Shown piece by piece: positions 1 through 11,209 of a stretch of 64,000 nucleotides of DNA. Origin of the DNA: Glebionis coronaria (taxonomy: Eukaryota; Streptophyta; Magnoliopsida; Asterales; Asteraceae); NCBI GenBank assembly GCA_025667525.1, contig CM046878.1, positions 573,046,868-573,110,867 on the forward strand. Reading direction: 5' to 3'. The position numbers and the translations under genes were made by a program. How positions within the stretch are numbered: position 1 is the first letter of the stretch; each line of letters starts with the position of its first letter. Under the pieces are notes generated by a model that ran no database searches, was not told the DNA's origin, and was given only the letters and a program-made list of their open reading frames with translations.

Positions 1-3000
1 TAAGTATTAAGTGATGATTTAGGAAAATCAAGCACTAATGACCCAATGAAGTTCGTTTCCCAAGGAGGTATATGTGTGTGAAAAACTTGTTAAATGTTTG
101 AGATTAATAATTGGTTTAGAAGGGGATGAGAAAAGAAGATGACGAAGACGTGAAAATTACTACTACGACGACAAAACGTAAAACCGTAAAAACTACAAAA
201 ATAAAAATTAATTCTAAAAATTACCAAAAATTCACCAAAAATCAAAATAAATAAACTAAGAGTTTACCAATGATCAAAACTTTTTCAAACCTTTTAAATA
301 ATTAAATATTCGATTTTTAAATGCTAATTAAAGCCCTAAAAATCAAATAAATTATCAAAAATCCCAAATAAAGATTTTTCAATTGGTAAACCTCTAAAAT
401 GACCTAAAAAGATTAAAAACTATTTTTAGAAAATTTTAAACTAGTAAAAGCTATTTAAAATGATTTAAAAACTATTAAAACTTAAAATAGTTATAAAAAT
501 TAATCTAGAAGTTGCTAAAATTATTCTAAAAGTTGCTAAAATCCTATTTTAATGTATCTAAGCTAAGAAAAATGTAAAAAGTTGAAAAATGTGAAATTTG
601 AAAAATAATAATAAAATAATATTAAAATAATATTAAAAATCCAAAATTTGTAAAAAATTCTAAAAACTTGCAAACTAGTTTATTTTAACCTAAATAAACA
701 GAAAATCAAAGTGAAATGACCAGAATACCCCTATTGGGCCCTCAAATGGGCCAAAACCAAATTCAGCCAACACAAATGGGCTTTTTAGCCCAAAAAGTCA
801 AACTTAGCCCAAATGACTTGGAAAAGCCCCATCTGACTCAAAATTTAATTCTAAACACAAAACTCTAAAGGCTCAAAAGTTGAATGTGAGCTTATCACAA
901 CTTAATAAGCAAACAACTTATTCTTATTGGGCTTTTTAGCCCATTAAGCAATAAGCTAATGCCATAAGCTCTAATTTGACACACAACCTTCTATTGGGAT
1001 GCTTATGAGATCTGTAAAAAGAAATTTTAAAAAAGCACACTCAATAAGCCAGCAATAAGCAAAGTAATATTTCACTAAAAGACAAAATAGTCGTTTTTGA
1101 GAAATAAGGCACCTCAGGACTTGATTCAACTTGCAAAATGTCACAAATGGACTCAATAAGCCAAAAAAAATCAACAAAATTACAATTAGCAAAACCAATA
1201 AGCCAGAATAAGCCAATAAGCACTTATGAAAAAGTCAAATAAGTTAGTTTTCTAGTCAAAACTTAAAGTCAACCCACCAAATGCTCTAGTATGAACAAAT
1301 GGGTCAAATAATGAGCACCTATTACAAAATACAAGTTGTTGCTGGTTAAAATAAGCTATTATAGCTTAATGATAAACTGAAACCCAATTAACACTAGCAG
1401 TGGTAACTAGCAGGGGAAAGGAGTTCCCACTGCTTTGACTATTTGACCAAGCTTTTTAGAGAGATTTAGTTGGATTCAATTGGAAACAAGGGCACCCTTG
1501 TGATCAGTTAATCACAGGGAGTCAATATCAACATGAAAATCACAATTTGGTTCACACAATAAGCCAGAATCAATCAAACAGTCACCAGATCATGCACATA
1601 CATGGAAAATAAGCAGTTATGCAATAATAAGCAGATTAAGCCTGAATAAGCCAACCAAACTTAGCAGGATGCATACACAAGCTATATAAACTATGAATAA
1701 GCACAAATAAACTTAAATCAAACACTGAATCAAAGTAAATAACAAGATCAAAGCATATAAAGTTACTGATGAACAAAGTGCATATGCAGAATCCTATTTG
1801 CTGATCTATTTGACACTAGATCCAAATTCAAGCACTTAAATCTCTTCTCCTGGTGTAATTAACTAAGGTTTAGCACTTGTTAGCCCTAGCCTAAGCTTAG
1901 ATCTAGGTGTCCTCAAAATCCTAGCCAATTTTACCAAGTAAACAAGATTTTATACCCTAATTAAGAATCTAGGTGTTTCAAACCACAAATATTGCAGATA
2001 AATGACCAAGTATACCAGTAAATCATGTAACACCAAATAACAACTCAATCCAACTACTCAAAACACCACAAATCCAAATTATGTAGTTGACCCAAACACC
2101 CCTTAAAGACCTGTTTTCACAATTTTTCAAAGGATCATCTAGATTCAAGGCACAAATCTAACTACAAACACCTCATAAACATCAAACAAAGCCAGATGAA
2201 CAATAATCAACAACAATAACACAGATTCAAGAACAAACAAGCAGAAATCGCAAAATTCAGAAAAATAAGAGAGAAATTGAAAAGGGAAGAAGGTGCAAAC
2301 CTCCAAGACCTACATCTAGGCCTTGGATTGTTTGAGCTGAGGTACTAGCAGAACAAGTACCAGCTTCCAATGCTGCTAAGAAGAACAAACCAACAAGTGA
2401 GATCAGATAAACAATAACTTTCTGATTTTTGAAACCCAAGCTTTATCAACTAAAACTTTGCCTCAAAAACCTTCAAACAAGATTATGGAACTCAGAATCA
2501 GGCTATTCTAACAACAACTTTTAACAAAATATAAAAGAGATTTCTCAAAATTCAGAAAATCAAATTTTATTAATTAAAAAGGAATTACAAAGAAAGATAG
2601 CCTAAAACTGGAACAAAAGCTCTCTCACAGGTTGAGGAGTCTATTTATAGGCAAATGCCAATGCTAGCACTATTCACAAACCCTAGAAGTGAAATTCCTA
2701 TTATATCCTTGAGTCTTCTAGACGAATTCTTGGTGTGAGCTGTCCAAAGTGATCTTAGATGTTCATTTTAGCTTTGGAATGAAGCAAGGATTCTTAGCTG
2801 TTGATTTGGACATGTCAGATAACTTGGAGGTGAAGTTGTCATGTGATTGGTTAAACGGGAATTGAGGGTGGGGTCTATAGTGAGTGGGATTAAGGATTTT
2901 AAGGTTGGGATGGGTTTCTGCACATGTGAATCAAGTGTGTGCAAAGGTAATTGGAAATTACCCTAAGTTTAAGTGGTGTAAAATCTGGGTGGTGAAAAAG

Positions 3001-3679
3001 GTAAACAGTTGTGTTTTTGATCCGAAATTGGGGGAAACAAAGTTGTTTGGCGCATTTTCATTTGAATGTTTCAAAAGTGGCAACTTAAACCCTTGTTCTT
3101 TGGCAAAACTTGTAAAACGTGTATTTCAGCCAACAAAGCTTATATTCCTTTGTTAATAACTTTCATGACTTGACATTTTTTACACCAAACTTTGGAAAAA
3201 GGTTTCAAAGGGTTATTTTTGGAACTTTTGCATAATTCAAGGGCTGATCTTGGACATTGTTGATCTTCAAAGGTCTTCAATGCAACTTAAACTCCATGAG
3301 GGACCATAATTGGCAATTTAGAATTGTTGAGGGACTAAACTTGCCATTTCTTCAAAGTTGAAGGACCATTTGTGTAATTTTGACAAACTTAAGGGACCAA
3401 ACTTGTAATTATGAATATACAAGGGTTTTAAGTGTCATTTCTTCAATCAATGAGGATCAATCTTGCATGTCTTCAAGGATAAATGTTGGATAAATCATGA
3501 ATTAGGGCCCGGTTCTTTGTACGGCTTCGTTTCTCGTGTCCGTTTTTCCTTGTTTCTTGTGATCTTTTGTCTTTTTCACGATACCCATACCTAAAATACA
3601 CAAGTAAACAAACACAAGTATATATATGGTATTTTATGACATTTTTATGCATTTAAAGCCCGAAAAGAACGATGAGATA
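1..3679 (-). repeat. Element B, 3' LTR (main part, cut by element A)
   Basis: This block repeats at 21129-24809 with about 2.5% differences over the part compared by eye, so it is one LTR of a long-LTR retrotransposon on the minus strand. The window starts about 46 bases inside the LTR. The LTR is interrupted at 3679/3680 by element A and resumes at 14726-14752, where it ends in TCATCA. No protein-coding frame is supported. The stretch at about 900-1700 is full of the short word AATAAGC. Confidence 0.92.
3675..3679. repeat. Target-site duplication of element A, left copy
   Basis: AGATA lies just before the LTR start TGATAGG, and AGATC at 14726-14730 follows the LTR end GTATCA. The uninterrupted copy of the same site in B's other LTR (24807-24811) reads AGATC, so the left copy appears to have one substitution. 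Confidence 0.75.
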
Positions 3680-4124
3680 TGATAGGTGTGTAAACACCCA
3701 TCCTTTTACCACTTATTTCTGGCTAAAACAAGACCAAAACGCGTGTTTAATATCATTTGTTTAGAATTATGCGTGGTTTTTGTGTTTAATGTGTTTTCAG
3801 AGTCAACCGGATGAACATTGAAGAAAACATGGGATTACACGGGATTTATCAAGGAAAAAGTCTAAAGACGAAGTCTATTGTCCAAGAGATGCAAAAGATT
3901 TGAAGTTAATGGGCCTATTTGAAGATTTATCGAATAAAAGGACCAAAGATGGAAGATTTACATGTGTCGAAGAAACTCAAGTCTATTTAACGAAGAAATT
4001 AAAAGACGAGTTGAATTTAATCGTCGACAAATCCCGAATCAGAATCGAAAACGTCAACTTTTCTGAAAAGACGAGAAGACAAGAAGAAAGGGTGAAAGCC
4101 CACTCACCAACCAACCACTTAGCC

Positions 4125-4133
4125 TATATAAAG
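4125..4133 (+). promoter_or_regulatory. TATA box in element A LTR
   Basis: TATATAAAG is about 445 bases into the LTR, with the same box at 13563-13571 in the 3' LTR. Position and sequence fit the U3 promoter that would start the element's genomic RNA. Start site not determined. Confidence 0.6.
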
Positions 4134-4549
4134 GGATCACCCTCACAAAATTTGGCATCTAGTTTTTCTTCAGTTACATTTTTCCTAGTTCGTAGGAAAC
4201 CATCTCCCTTAAGGAGTGGTTTTTCATCTCTTTGATTTCTGCTTTAATCTTGTAAGATTGATCCTTTCCTTTTGTTTACTGAATCTTAATCATCAATACA
4301 AGTTTCCTTTAATCTTTTCATTCCTCTTGTTCATCATCATCTTTTTATTTCAAGTTCTTAAGTTTTTATTTAGTTGAGTTTTGATCTTAAAAAGTTGTTG
4401 AATTTTTGTTTTTTATGATTGGGATTTGATCCTTATAGTGAATAGATGATTTGTGGTTAATTTGGTTAAAACGTTTTTGTTTATTTGGATCGATTGGGTA
4501 AAAAGTCGCGTCCCCTGTTTTTCTACTGTTTTTGTTCTTCATCCCAGCG

Positions 4550-5045
4550 TCATTCCGAATAGTCTCATTGTTTCTCCTCTCATTCGGAATATTGGTATAT
4601 TCCGGATAGGCTTGTTACCTTGTTCCTATTACGCGGAATATTTATTATTCCGCATAGCACTAGTATTCCGCACGACTTGATTTTTCCGCATAGCATTTTT
4701 ATTCCGAGTAGTAGATTATTCCGAGTAGTGATTTTATTCCGCATGGTCTCTTTATTCAGAATAGTCTTACATTCCGCATAATCAATATATTCCGCATAGG
4801 GTTTATTTTTATTATTCCGCATAAGGGTTCTTGTTCAATTATTCCGCATAAGTGTTTATTTACTTTATTCCGCATAGAGATCTTTTTCCGCATAGGGTGT
4901 ATTATTCCGAATAGTTTCTAGTATTCCGCATGGTCATATTTATTCCGCATGGTCACATATTCCGGATAGCCCCAGTTATTCCGCGTAGAGTATGTTATTC
5001 CGAGTAAGTACAACATTCCGCATGGTCATTATTCCGGATAGCACT
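4550..5045 (+). repeat. Degenerate ATTCCGCATAG repeat field (5' LTR)
   Basis: About 23 degenerate copies of ATTCCGCATAG (variants CGAGTAG, CGGATAG, CGCATGG, CGAATAG) spaced roughly 15-30 bases apart. The field is repeated with few changes in the 3' LTR at about 13988-14483. It lies downstream of the TATA box, so it would be in the transcribed R/U5 leader. Confidence 0.85.
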
Positions 5046-5289
5046 AGTTTTCAGTAAGGGTCTTTTACTGTTTAATCATTTAACTGTTAAATTTCAATTC
5101 AAGGTTTATTTCATTCACTATTTTTGGTTTGAATATTAATTTACTTTACTCATTTACCTTTTTAAGTAGAATATATAAACAACCCCCACTTTTTGTCACC
5201 AAGAACAAATCATTCCAATTTTAGTTGTGATCAATTCGAGGAGATTCCGAGAAACAAACTTTCAAACGAGTAAAATCTTTTGTATCAAA

Positions 5290-5304
5290 TGGCGCCGCTG
5301 CCGG
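5290..5304 (+). other. Element A primer-binding site (tRNA-Asp type)
   Basis: TGGCGCCGCTGCCGG begins two bases after the LTR end. It matches the 3' end of plant tRNA-Asp with one mismatch in this stretch, as known for Athila elements. Element B has the same 15 bases. Confidence 0.85.
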
Positions 5305-5522
5305 CTCTTCTCGTTAAGATCAACAGTTTTTTGTGAGAACTTGGATTTTGGGATCCGTTCCCCATGAACGTTACTTTTTCATAAACATTTTCAAAAACCC
5401 TAAAAAATATAGAATTTTCAAAACTATAAAAAAAAATTAAAAATTAAAAAATTAAAAATAAAAAACATTAAAAAACATTAAAACCAAAAATATTTTTGCT
5501 TTGTTAGTTCTTTTGCAGGTCT

Positions 5523-8348
5523 ATGCGCACTCGATCAACGTCTTATCAAGAGCCCGAGCCACTTGATAACTTAGACATGGCCGGTGTACAAAACAACAAC
5601 AACATACCACCTCAAAACAATAATAACAATAACAATCCACCGCTCAACAACATGAATAATAACAACAACAATGAGCCTCTACCGGATAATCGCCCGATGA
5701 TTGAACTGCTGCAAGCCCATGTAGATGGCAACACTGATCCAATTGTTATACCCGCGATTGCAGCCAACAATTTTGAGCTCAAATCCGGTTTTATCCAGAT
5801 GGTCTCTACTCAACCATTCTTGGGGCGTACCATTGATGATCCACATGACCACATCAAGAGATTCTTGCAACTCACGAATACGGTCAAATTCAATGGTGTT
5901 CCACAAGAGGTAATCCGTTTATAACTTTTTCCCTTTTCTTTAGAGGGACAAGCCCGGCATTGGCTTGCTAAGGAACCACCACAGAGTATTCTTACGTGGA
6001 CGGATTTGGAGACCAAATTTATCAACTACTTTTTCCCACCCTCTCGTACTACCGCTTTGCGGAATGAAATCATTAATTTTGAACAAAAGTACGATGAGTC
6101 TTTTAGTGAATCTTGGGACCGTTTCAAAGATCTTTTGAGAAAATGCCCACAACATGGTTTTACCAAAGTGCATCAAATTAATACTTTTTACAATGGTTTA
6201 AACATGAATGACCAAGATTCACTAAACAGTGCCTCGGGGGGTAATCTTTTGGCTAAGACTTCCAATGCTGCTTGGGATATCATTGAGAATAAGTCTCGTG
6301 TGCAAACCAAGAGTGTTCGGACCAATGTCGCTAGTGCTAGTACTAGTGACAGCGACAAGCGACTTGACAAAATCACTGCGCTTCTTGAATCGCTTGCTAC
6401 CCAAACCGCCAGCAACACCAACAGCATCAACGCTAGAAACGCTAAAGACGCTCAAGTCAATGCTGTTAGCCAACTATGTGAGATATGCGGGGGTCCTCAC
6501 TCTTACACCACTTGTACCGCCACCCAAGACTACCCTTTTGAAAATGTGAATTCAGCTTATGGCACCTATCCTCAACCCGCTTATCAAGCTCGTCCTCAAG
6601 GTGACCGTAACTTGCTTAGATACCGCTCGAACAACTATCTCTCACCACCCGGCTTTCCTCCAAACAACCCAAACCAACAACAAAACCTCAATCGCCCTCC
6701 TCAACAACAACAACAACCTCGTACACCATATATACCACCTCACAAACAGCAACAACCACCTCAAAGAAACAACCAAGTCTACCAGCAACCTGCTTATCAA
6801 CCACCCGCATACAATGCTCCTCCCAACCAACCCACCGCTTTACACCAAGAAGTGGAAACCTACATGAGGACTAACGATGTGATCGTGGGAAATCTTCAGC
6901 GCGAAGTGCTCAACTTGAAAGCAGACCTGGTGAAACAAGGGAACGATCTGAGAGCTGACATGAGAAACACGTTGGATAGTCAAACGAATGACTTAAAGAA
7001 CATGATGGCTAGTTTCTTCCAAGGTAATCAACCCTCATCTTCGGGTACTCTTCCGAGTAACACCGTTGCGAATCCAAGAGGGGAGATGAAAGCAATCACC
7101 ACTCGCAGTGGCAAAAGTACCAAGGAACCCGAGCTTCCTATACCTCCACCGGTGATTGTGACTAAGGAAAACGAGTCACCTGCTCCTATTCCTCATCCTC
7201 CTCCTTCCCCAATTTCCCCACCTCTTACTTCTACCCCTCCTCTACCCAAGGATGTGAGTGATCCTTCGATCCCAAAGCCTTCCTCTTCTTCCGATATACC
7301 TTATCCATCTAGGTTGAGGAAAGAGAAGCTCAAAAGCAAGGATGATATTCAGGTTTCGAACTTTCTTAAAATGTTCAAACAATTGAATTTCAACATCTCC
7401 TTCGCTGAGGCTCTCGCTCACATGCCTAAGTACGCGAAAATGTTTAAAGATCTTCTGAGTGACAAGGAAAAGCTTCTTGATATTGCCAACACCCAACTTA
7501 ATGAGAATTGCTCTGCAGTACTCTTAAGGAAATTGCCAACCAAGCTTGGTGATCCGGGTCGTTTCTTAATCCCTTGCAATTTCCCGGGAGTAGAGAATTG
7601 CATGGCCCTAGCCGATCTAGGTGCCAGTATTAATCTAATTCCTCTAAGCGTTTGGAAGCAATTATTTCTCCCTGAGCTAGTCCCCACCAAAATGACTTTG
7701 GAATTAGCTAACCGTATGGTTGCTTATCCAGTGGGGATAACCGAAGACGTCTTTGTAGGAGTCGACAAATTCACTTTTCCTGCCGATTTCGTCGTTGTCG
7801 ACTACGAGATGGACCCTCGTGTTCCTTTGATCGTGGGTCGTCCATTCCTGAGGACCGGTCGCACTCTCATCGATGTTGAAGCCGGTGAGCTTATCATGAG
7901 AGTGGGAGACGATAAAATCGTCTTCAACATGGGAAAGTTGTCTAAACAACCTTATTCATACGAGAGTGTTAATTGTATTGACGTTCTGGATGAGGCTTGT
8001 GAAGAACACTTTATTGATGCTTGTAAAAATATTCCTACCTCTCTTCCCAATGTTGAGACCGTTTCCTCTATTGATTCATCACTGTCTCTATTTGGAGAAA
8101 GTGATTTGTTTTGGAACGATCTTGAAGCCACCATGGGAGATGTGAACTTAGCTAATGATGATTCTCCCACCGATGGGGATGAAGACATGCATTTCTTTGA
8201 AAACCTTCTCAACGAAGACAATCTTTCTCCACCATCTCCCACGGTTATTGCTATCGATACTCCGACTTTGAAAACGCCTCCCATCGAAAATCCTCCGGAT
8301 TTAGAACTTAAGGAGTTGCCGCCTCATCTCGAGTACGTGTTCCTTTAA
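5523..8348 (+). pseudogene. gag-pro: Element A gag-protease, broken by an in-frame stop
   Basis: The frame opens at ATG 5523 with an Asn-rich N-terminus, hits TAA at 5922-5924 and continues in the same frame to TAA at 8346-8348. The stop falls in the conserved gag core (RL*LFPFSLEGQARHWL), so it is a nonsense mutation rather than a real end. Downstream are a zinc knuckle CEICGGPHSYTTC (spacing CX2CX3HX4C, about 6475-6513), a Gln/Pro-rich linker, a charged possibly coiled-coil segment, and a retropepsin-like domain with LADLGASINLIP. Gag would package the RNA; the protease would process the polyprotein. The protein resembles element B's gag along most of its length. Confidence 0.9.
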
Positions 8349-11209
8349 GAAGAGAAGAAGTCGCCCGTCATTATCGCAAAGGACTTGAAAGATGAAGAGA
8401 AAACTCGCCTCATCGCCGTGCTTAAAGATCATAAAAAGGCAATTGCTTGGAAAATTTCCGATATCCGCGAAATTGATCCGAACTTTTGTACTCACAAGAT
8501 TCTCATGGAAGATGACTTTAACCCGCAATCCAGAGCCAAAGAAGGGTTAATCCTCGAATTCATGACGTCATCAAACAAGAGGTTATCAAACTTCTTGATG
8601 CCGGCTTGATTTACCCTATTTTGGATTCGCCGTGGGTAAGTCCCGTCCATTGTGTGCCCAAGAAGGGCGGAATAACCGTTGTTTCCAATGAACACAACGA
8701 ATTGATTCCCACTCGTCTCGTTACTGGGTGGAGAGTTTGTATTGATTATCGCAAGCTCAATGATGCCACGAGAAAAGATCACTTTCCTCTTCCTTTCATG
8801 GATCAAATGCTCGAGCGTCTTGCGGGTAATGACTATTACTGCTTCTTAGACGGTTTCTCCGGGTATTTTCAAATTCCCATCGATCCCAAGGACCAAGAAA
8901 AGACCACATTCACTTGTCCCTATGGAACATTCGCTTACAAACGCATGCCTTTTGGTTTATGCAATGCTCCTGGGACGTTCCAAAGGTGTATGATGGCTAT
9001 CTTCCATGACATGGTGGAAGACACTATGGAAGTATTCATGGATGATTTCTCGGTTTATGGCGATTCTTTCTCTGCTTGCCTTGCTAATTTAGAACGTATG
9101 CTTAAGCGGTGTGAAGACACTCGCCTTGTTCTTAATTGGGAAAAATGCCATTTTATGGTAAAAGAAGGCATCGTGCTAGGACACAAGATCTCCAAAGCCG
9201 GTCTTGAAGTAGACCATGCTAAAGTCGATGTTATCGCTAAGTTGCCTCCACCTTCAACCGTGAAGGGTGTGAGAAGTTTTCTAGGTCATGCGGGCTTCTA
9301 CCGTCGATTCATCAAAGATTTTTCTCAAATCGCTCGCCCGATGACCCACCTCTTGGAAAAAGACACTCCTTTTCTCTTTTCCAAAGAGTGTCTTGAAGCC
9401 TTCAACTTGCTTAAGGATAAGCTAACTAAGGCACCCGTCTTAGTTACCCCTAATTGGGAGCTTCCCTTTGAGTTGATGTGCGATGCTAGCGACTTTGCTA
9501 TTGGTGCGGTTTTGGGCCAAAGAGTGAATAAACACTTCCAACCAATCCATTACGCTAGCAAGACAATGACGGGGGCTCAATTGCATTATACGACAACCGA
9601 AAAAGAGCTTTTAGCTGTTGTCTATGCCTTTGAAAAGTTCCGCCCCTATCTTGTCCTTTCCACCACAATCGTTTACACCGATCATTCCGCGTTGAAGTAC
9701 TTGTTAACTAAACAAGATTCTAAACCAAGACTTCTTCGCTGGGTTTTGCTTCTCCAAGAATTTAAAATCGAAATTCGCGATAAAAAAGGAGCTGAAAACC
9801 TAGCCGCGGATCATCTCAGTAGACTTGAGGATCCTTACCAAGGGGATCATCCGAACAAAGAAATCAATGATTCTTTTCCCCTGGAGACCTTAATGTCTAT
9901 CAATTCGAATTCTGATGAAACCCCGTGGTTTGCGGACATTGCAAACTACTTAGCGGGTGGAATTCTCAAGGAAGGGTTAACATCCCAATAAAAGAAAAAG
10001 TTCTTCAACGACATTAAGACTTACTTTTGGGATGACCCTTACCTATTCAAACAATGTGCTGATTTGATTATTCGCCGATGTGTTGACGGACCGGCAGCTT
10101 TAGAAATCCTTGACGCTTGCCACAAAGGACCCACCAGTGGTCACTTTGGTCCCAATTACACCGCCAAAAAAGTGTTTGAATCGGGATTTTATTGGCCCAC
10201 CATCTACCGTGATGCTCACGAGATGGTTAAACATTGTGATGCTTGCCAAAAACAAGGCAAGATCACACATAAAGACGAGATGCCTCAGAATTTCATTCAA
10301 GAATATGAAATCTTTGATGTTTGGGGTATCGACTTTATGGGGCCATTCCCTTCTTCTAAAGGAAACAAATACATCCTTGTAGCCGTTGACTACGTTTCAA
10401 AGTGGGTTGAAGCCAAAGCTTTCCCTACTAATGATGCAAGGGTGGTTTGTAACTTTTTGAAATCGTTGTTCGCTAGATTCGGCGTTCCTCGTGCTATTAT
10501 CAGTGACTGCGGGACTCATTTTTGCAACGATCAATTTGCAAGAGTCAAGGCTAAGTATGGTGTCAATCACCGTCTTTCCACCGCCTATCATCCCCAAACC
10601 AATGGGCAGGCTGAGATATCCAACCGTAGATTGAAGCGAATTTTGGAGCGTACTGTGGGAGAGCATCGTGTCGCGTGGGCCGATAAGTTAGATGATGCTC
10701 TGTGGGCTTTCCGTACTGCTTATAAGACCCCGATCGGTTGTACACCTTATCGTCTTGTGTACGGGAAAGCATGCCACCTTCCCATCGAGCTGGAACATAA
10801 GGCGCACTGGGCCTTGAAGTGGGCTAACCTCGACATCAACAAAGCCGGTGATCATCGCAAGATTCAACTCAACAAGCTCAACGAACTGAGGAATGAAGCT
10901 TATGAGAATTCGCTGATCTACAAAGAGAAGACGAAGATCCTTCATGACGCAAAAATCAAGAACCAAGAGTTCCACGTTGGTGATCAAGTCTTAATTTTTA
11001 ACTCTCGGTTGAAGATCTTCTCTAGCAAGTTGAAGAGCCGTTGGTCTGGTCCATTCACCGTCGCCAAAGTCTTTCCATATGGGACCATTGAGCTCTCTCA
11101 GCCAAATGGGCCCAATTTCAAAGTGAATGGCCAGCGTCTGAAGTTGTACTTTGGTGAGGACATCTCTCAGGAGATGATTCCATCCCTCACCACGTTCCCC
11201 ATGAACTAA
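8349..11209 (+). pseudogene. pol: Element A pol: reverse transcriptase, RNase H, integrase; frameshifted
   Basis: After the 8346 stop the gag frame continues as a protease-RT linker until about 8525, where one base appears to be missing; from 8549 the RT reads in another frame to 11209. RT motifs include [20 protein letters not shown], the FMDDFSVYG catalytic box and [11 protein letters not shown]. RNase H follows ([23 protein letters not shown]). TAA at 9989-9991 interrupts the RNase H-integrase linker. Integrase keeps an HHCC finger ending CDACQKQG and the DDE core ([26 protein letters not shown]). One frameshift and two stops make it inactive here. Confidence 0.93.

Larger units (their letters stand above)
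3680..5287 (+). repeat. Element A, 5' LTR
   Basis: 1608 bp, starting TGATAGG and ending GTATCA, with an equal-length copy at 13118-14725. It contains a TATA box at 4125-4133 and the ATTCCG repeat field at about 4550-5045. A 111-codon open frame at 3900-4235 is present in both LTRs but resembles nothing recognisable and overlaps the TATA box. Confidence 0.95.

Noticed and set aside
3900..4235. 111-codon frame in both LTRs of element A
   Set aside because: It spans the TATA box, has no recognisable domain, and its presence in both LTRs follows from their near identity.
4550..5045. CRISPR-like array reading of the ATTCCG field
   Set aside because: Repeat words are degenerate and too short, spacers irregular, and the context is an LTR in a plant genome.
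8346..8348. TAA as the normal gag-pol boundary of element A
   Set aside because: The frame continues with conserved linker sequence into RT and the element has two other clear nonsense codons, so mutation is more likely than a programmed site. Not excluded.
5523..11209. Retrotransposon genes as host genes
   Set aside because: Complete LTR, PBS and polypurine context shows they belong to a mobile element.
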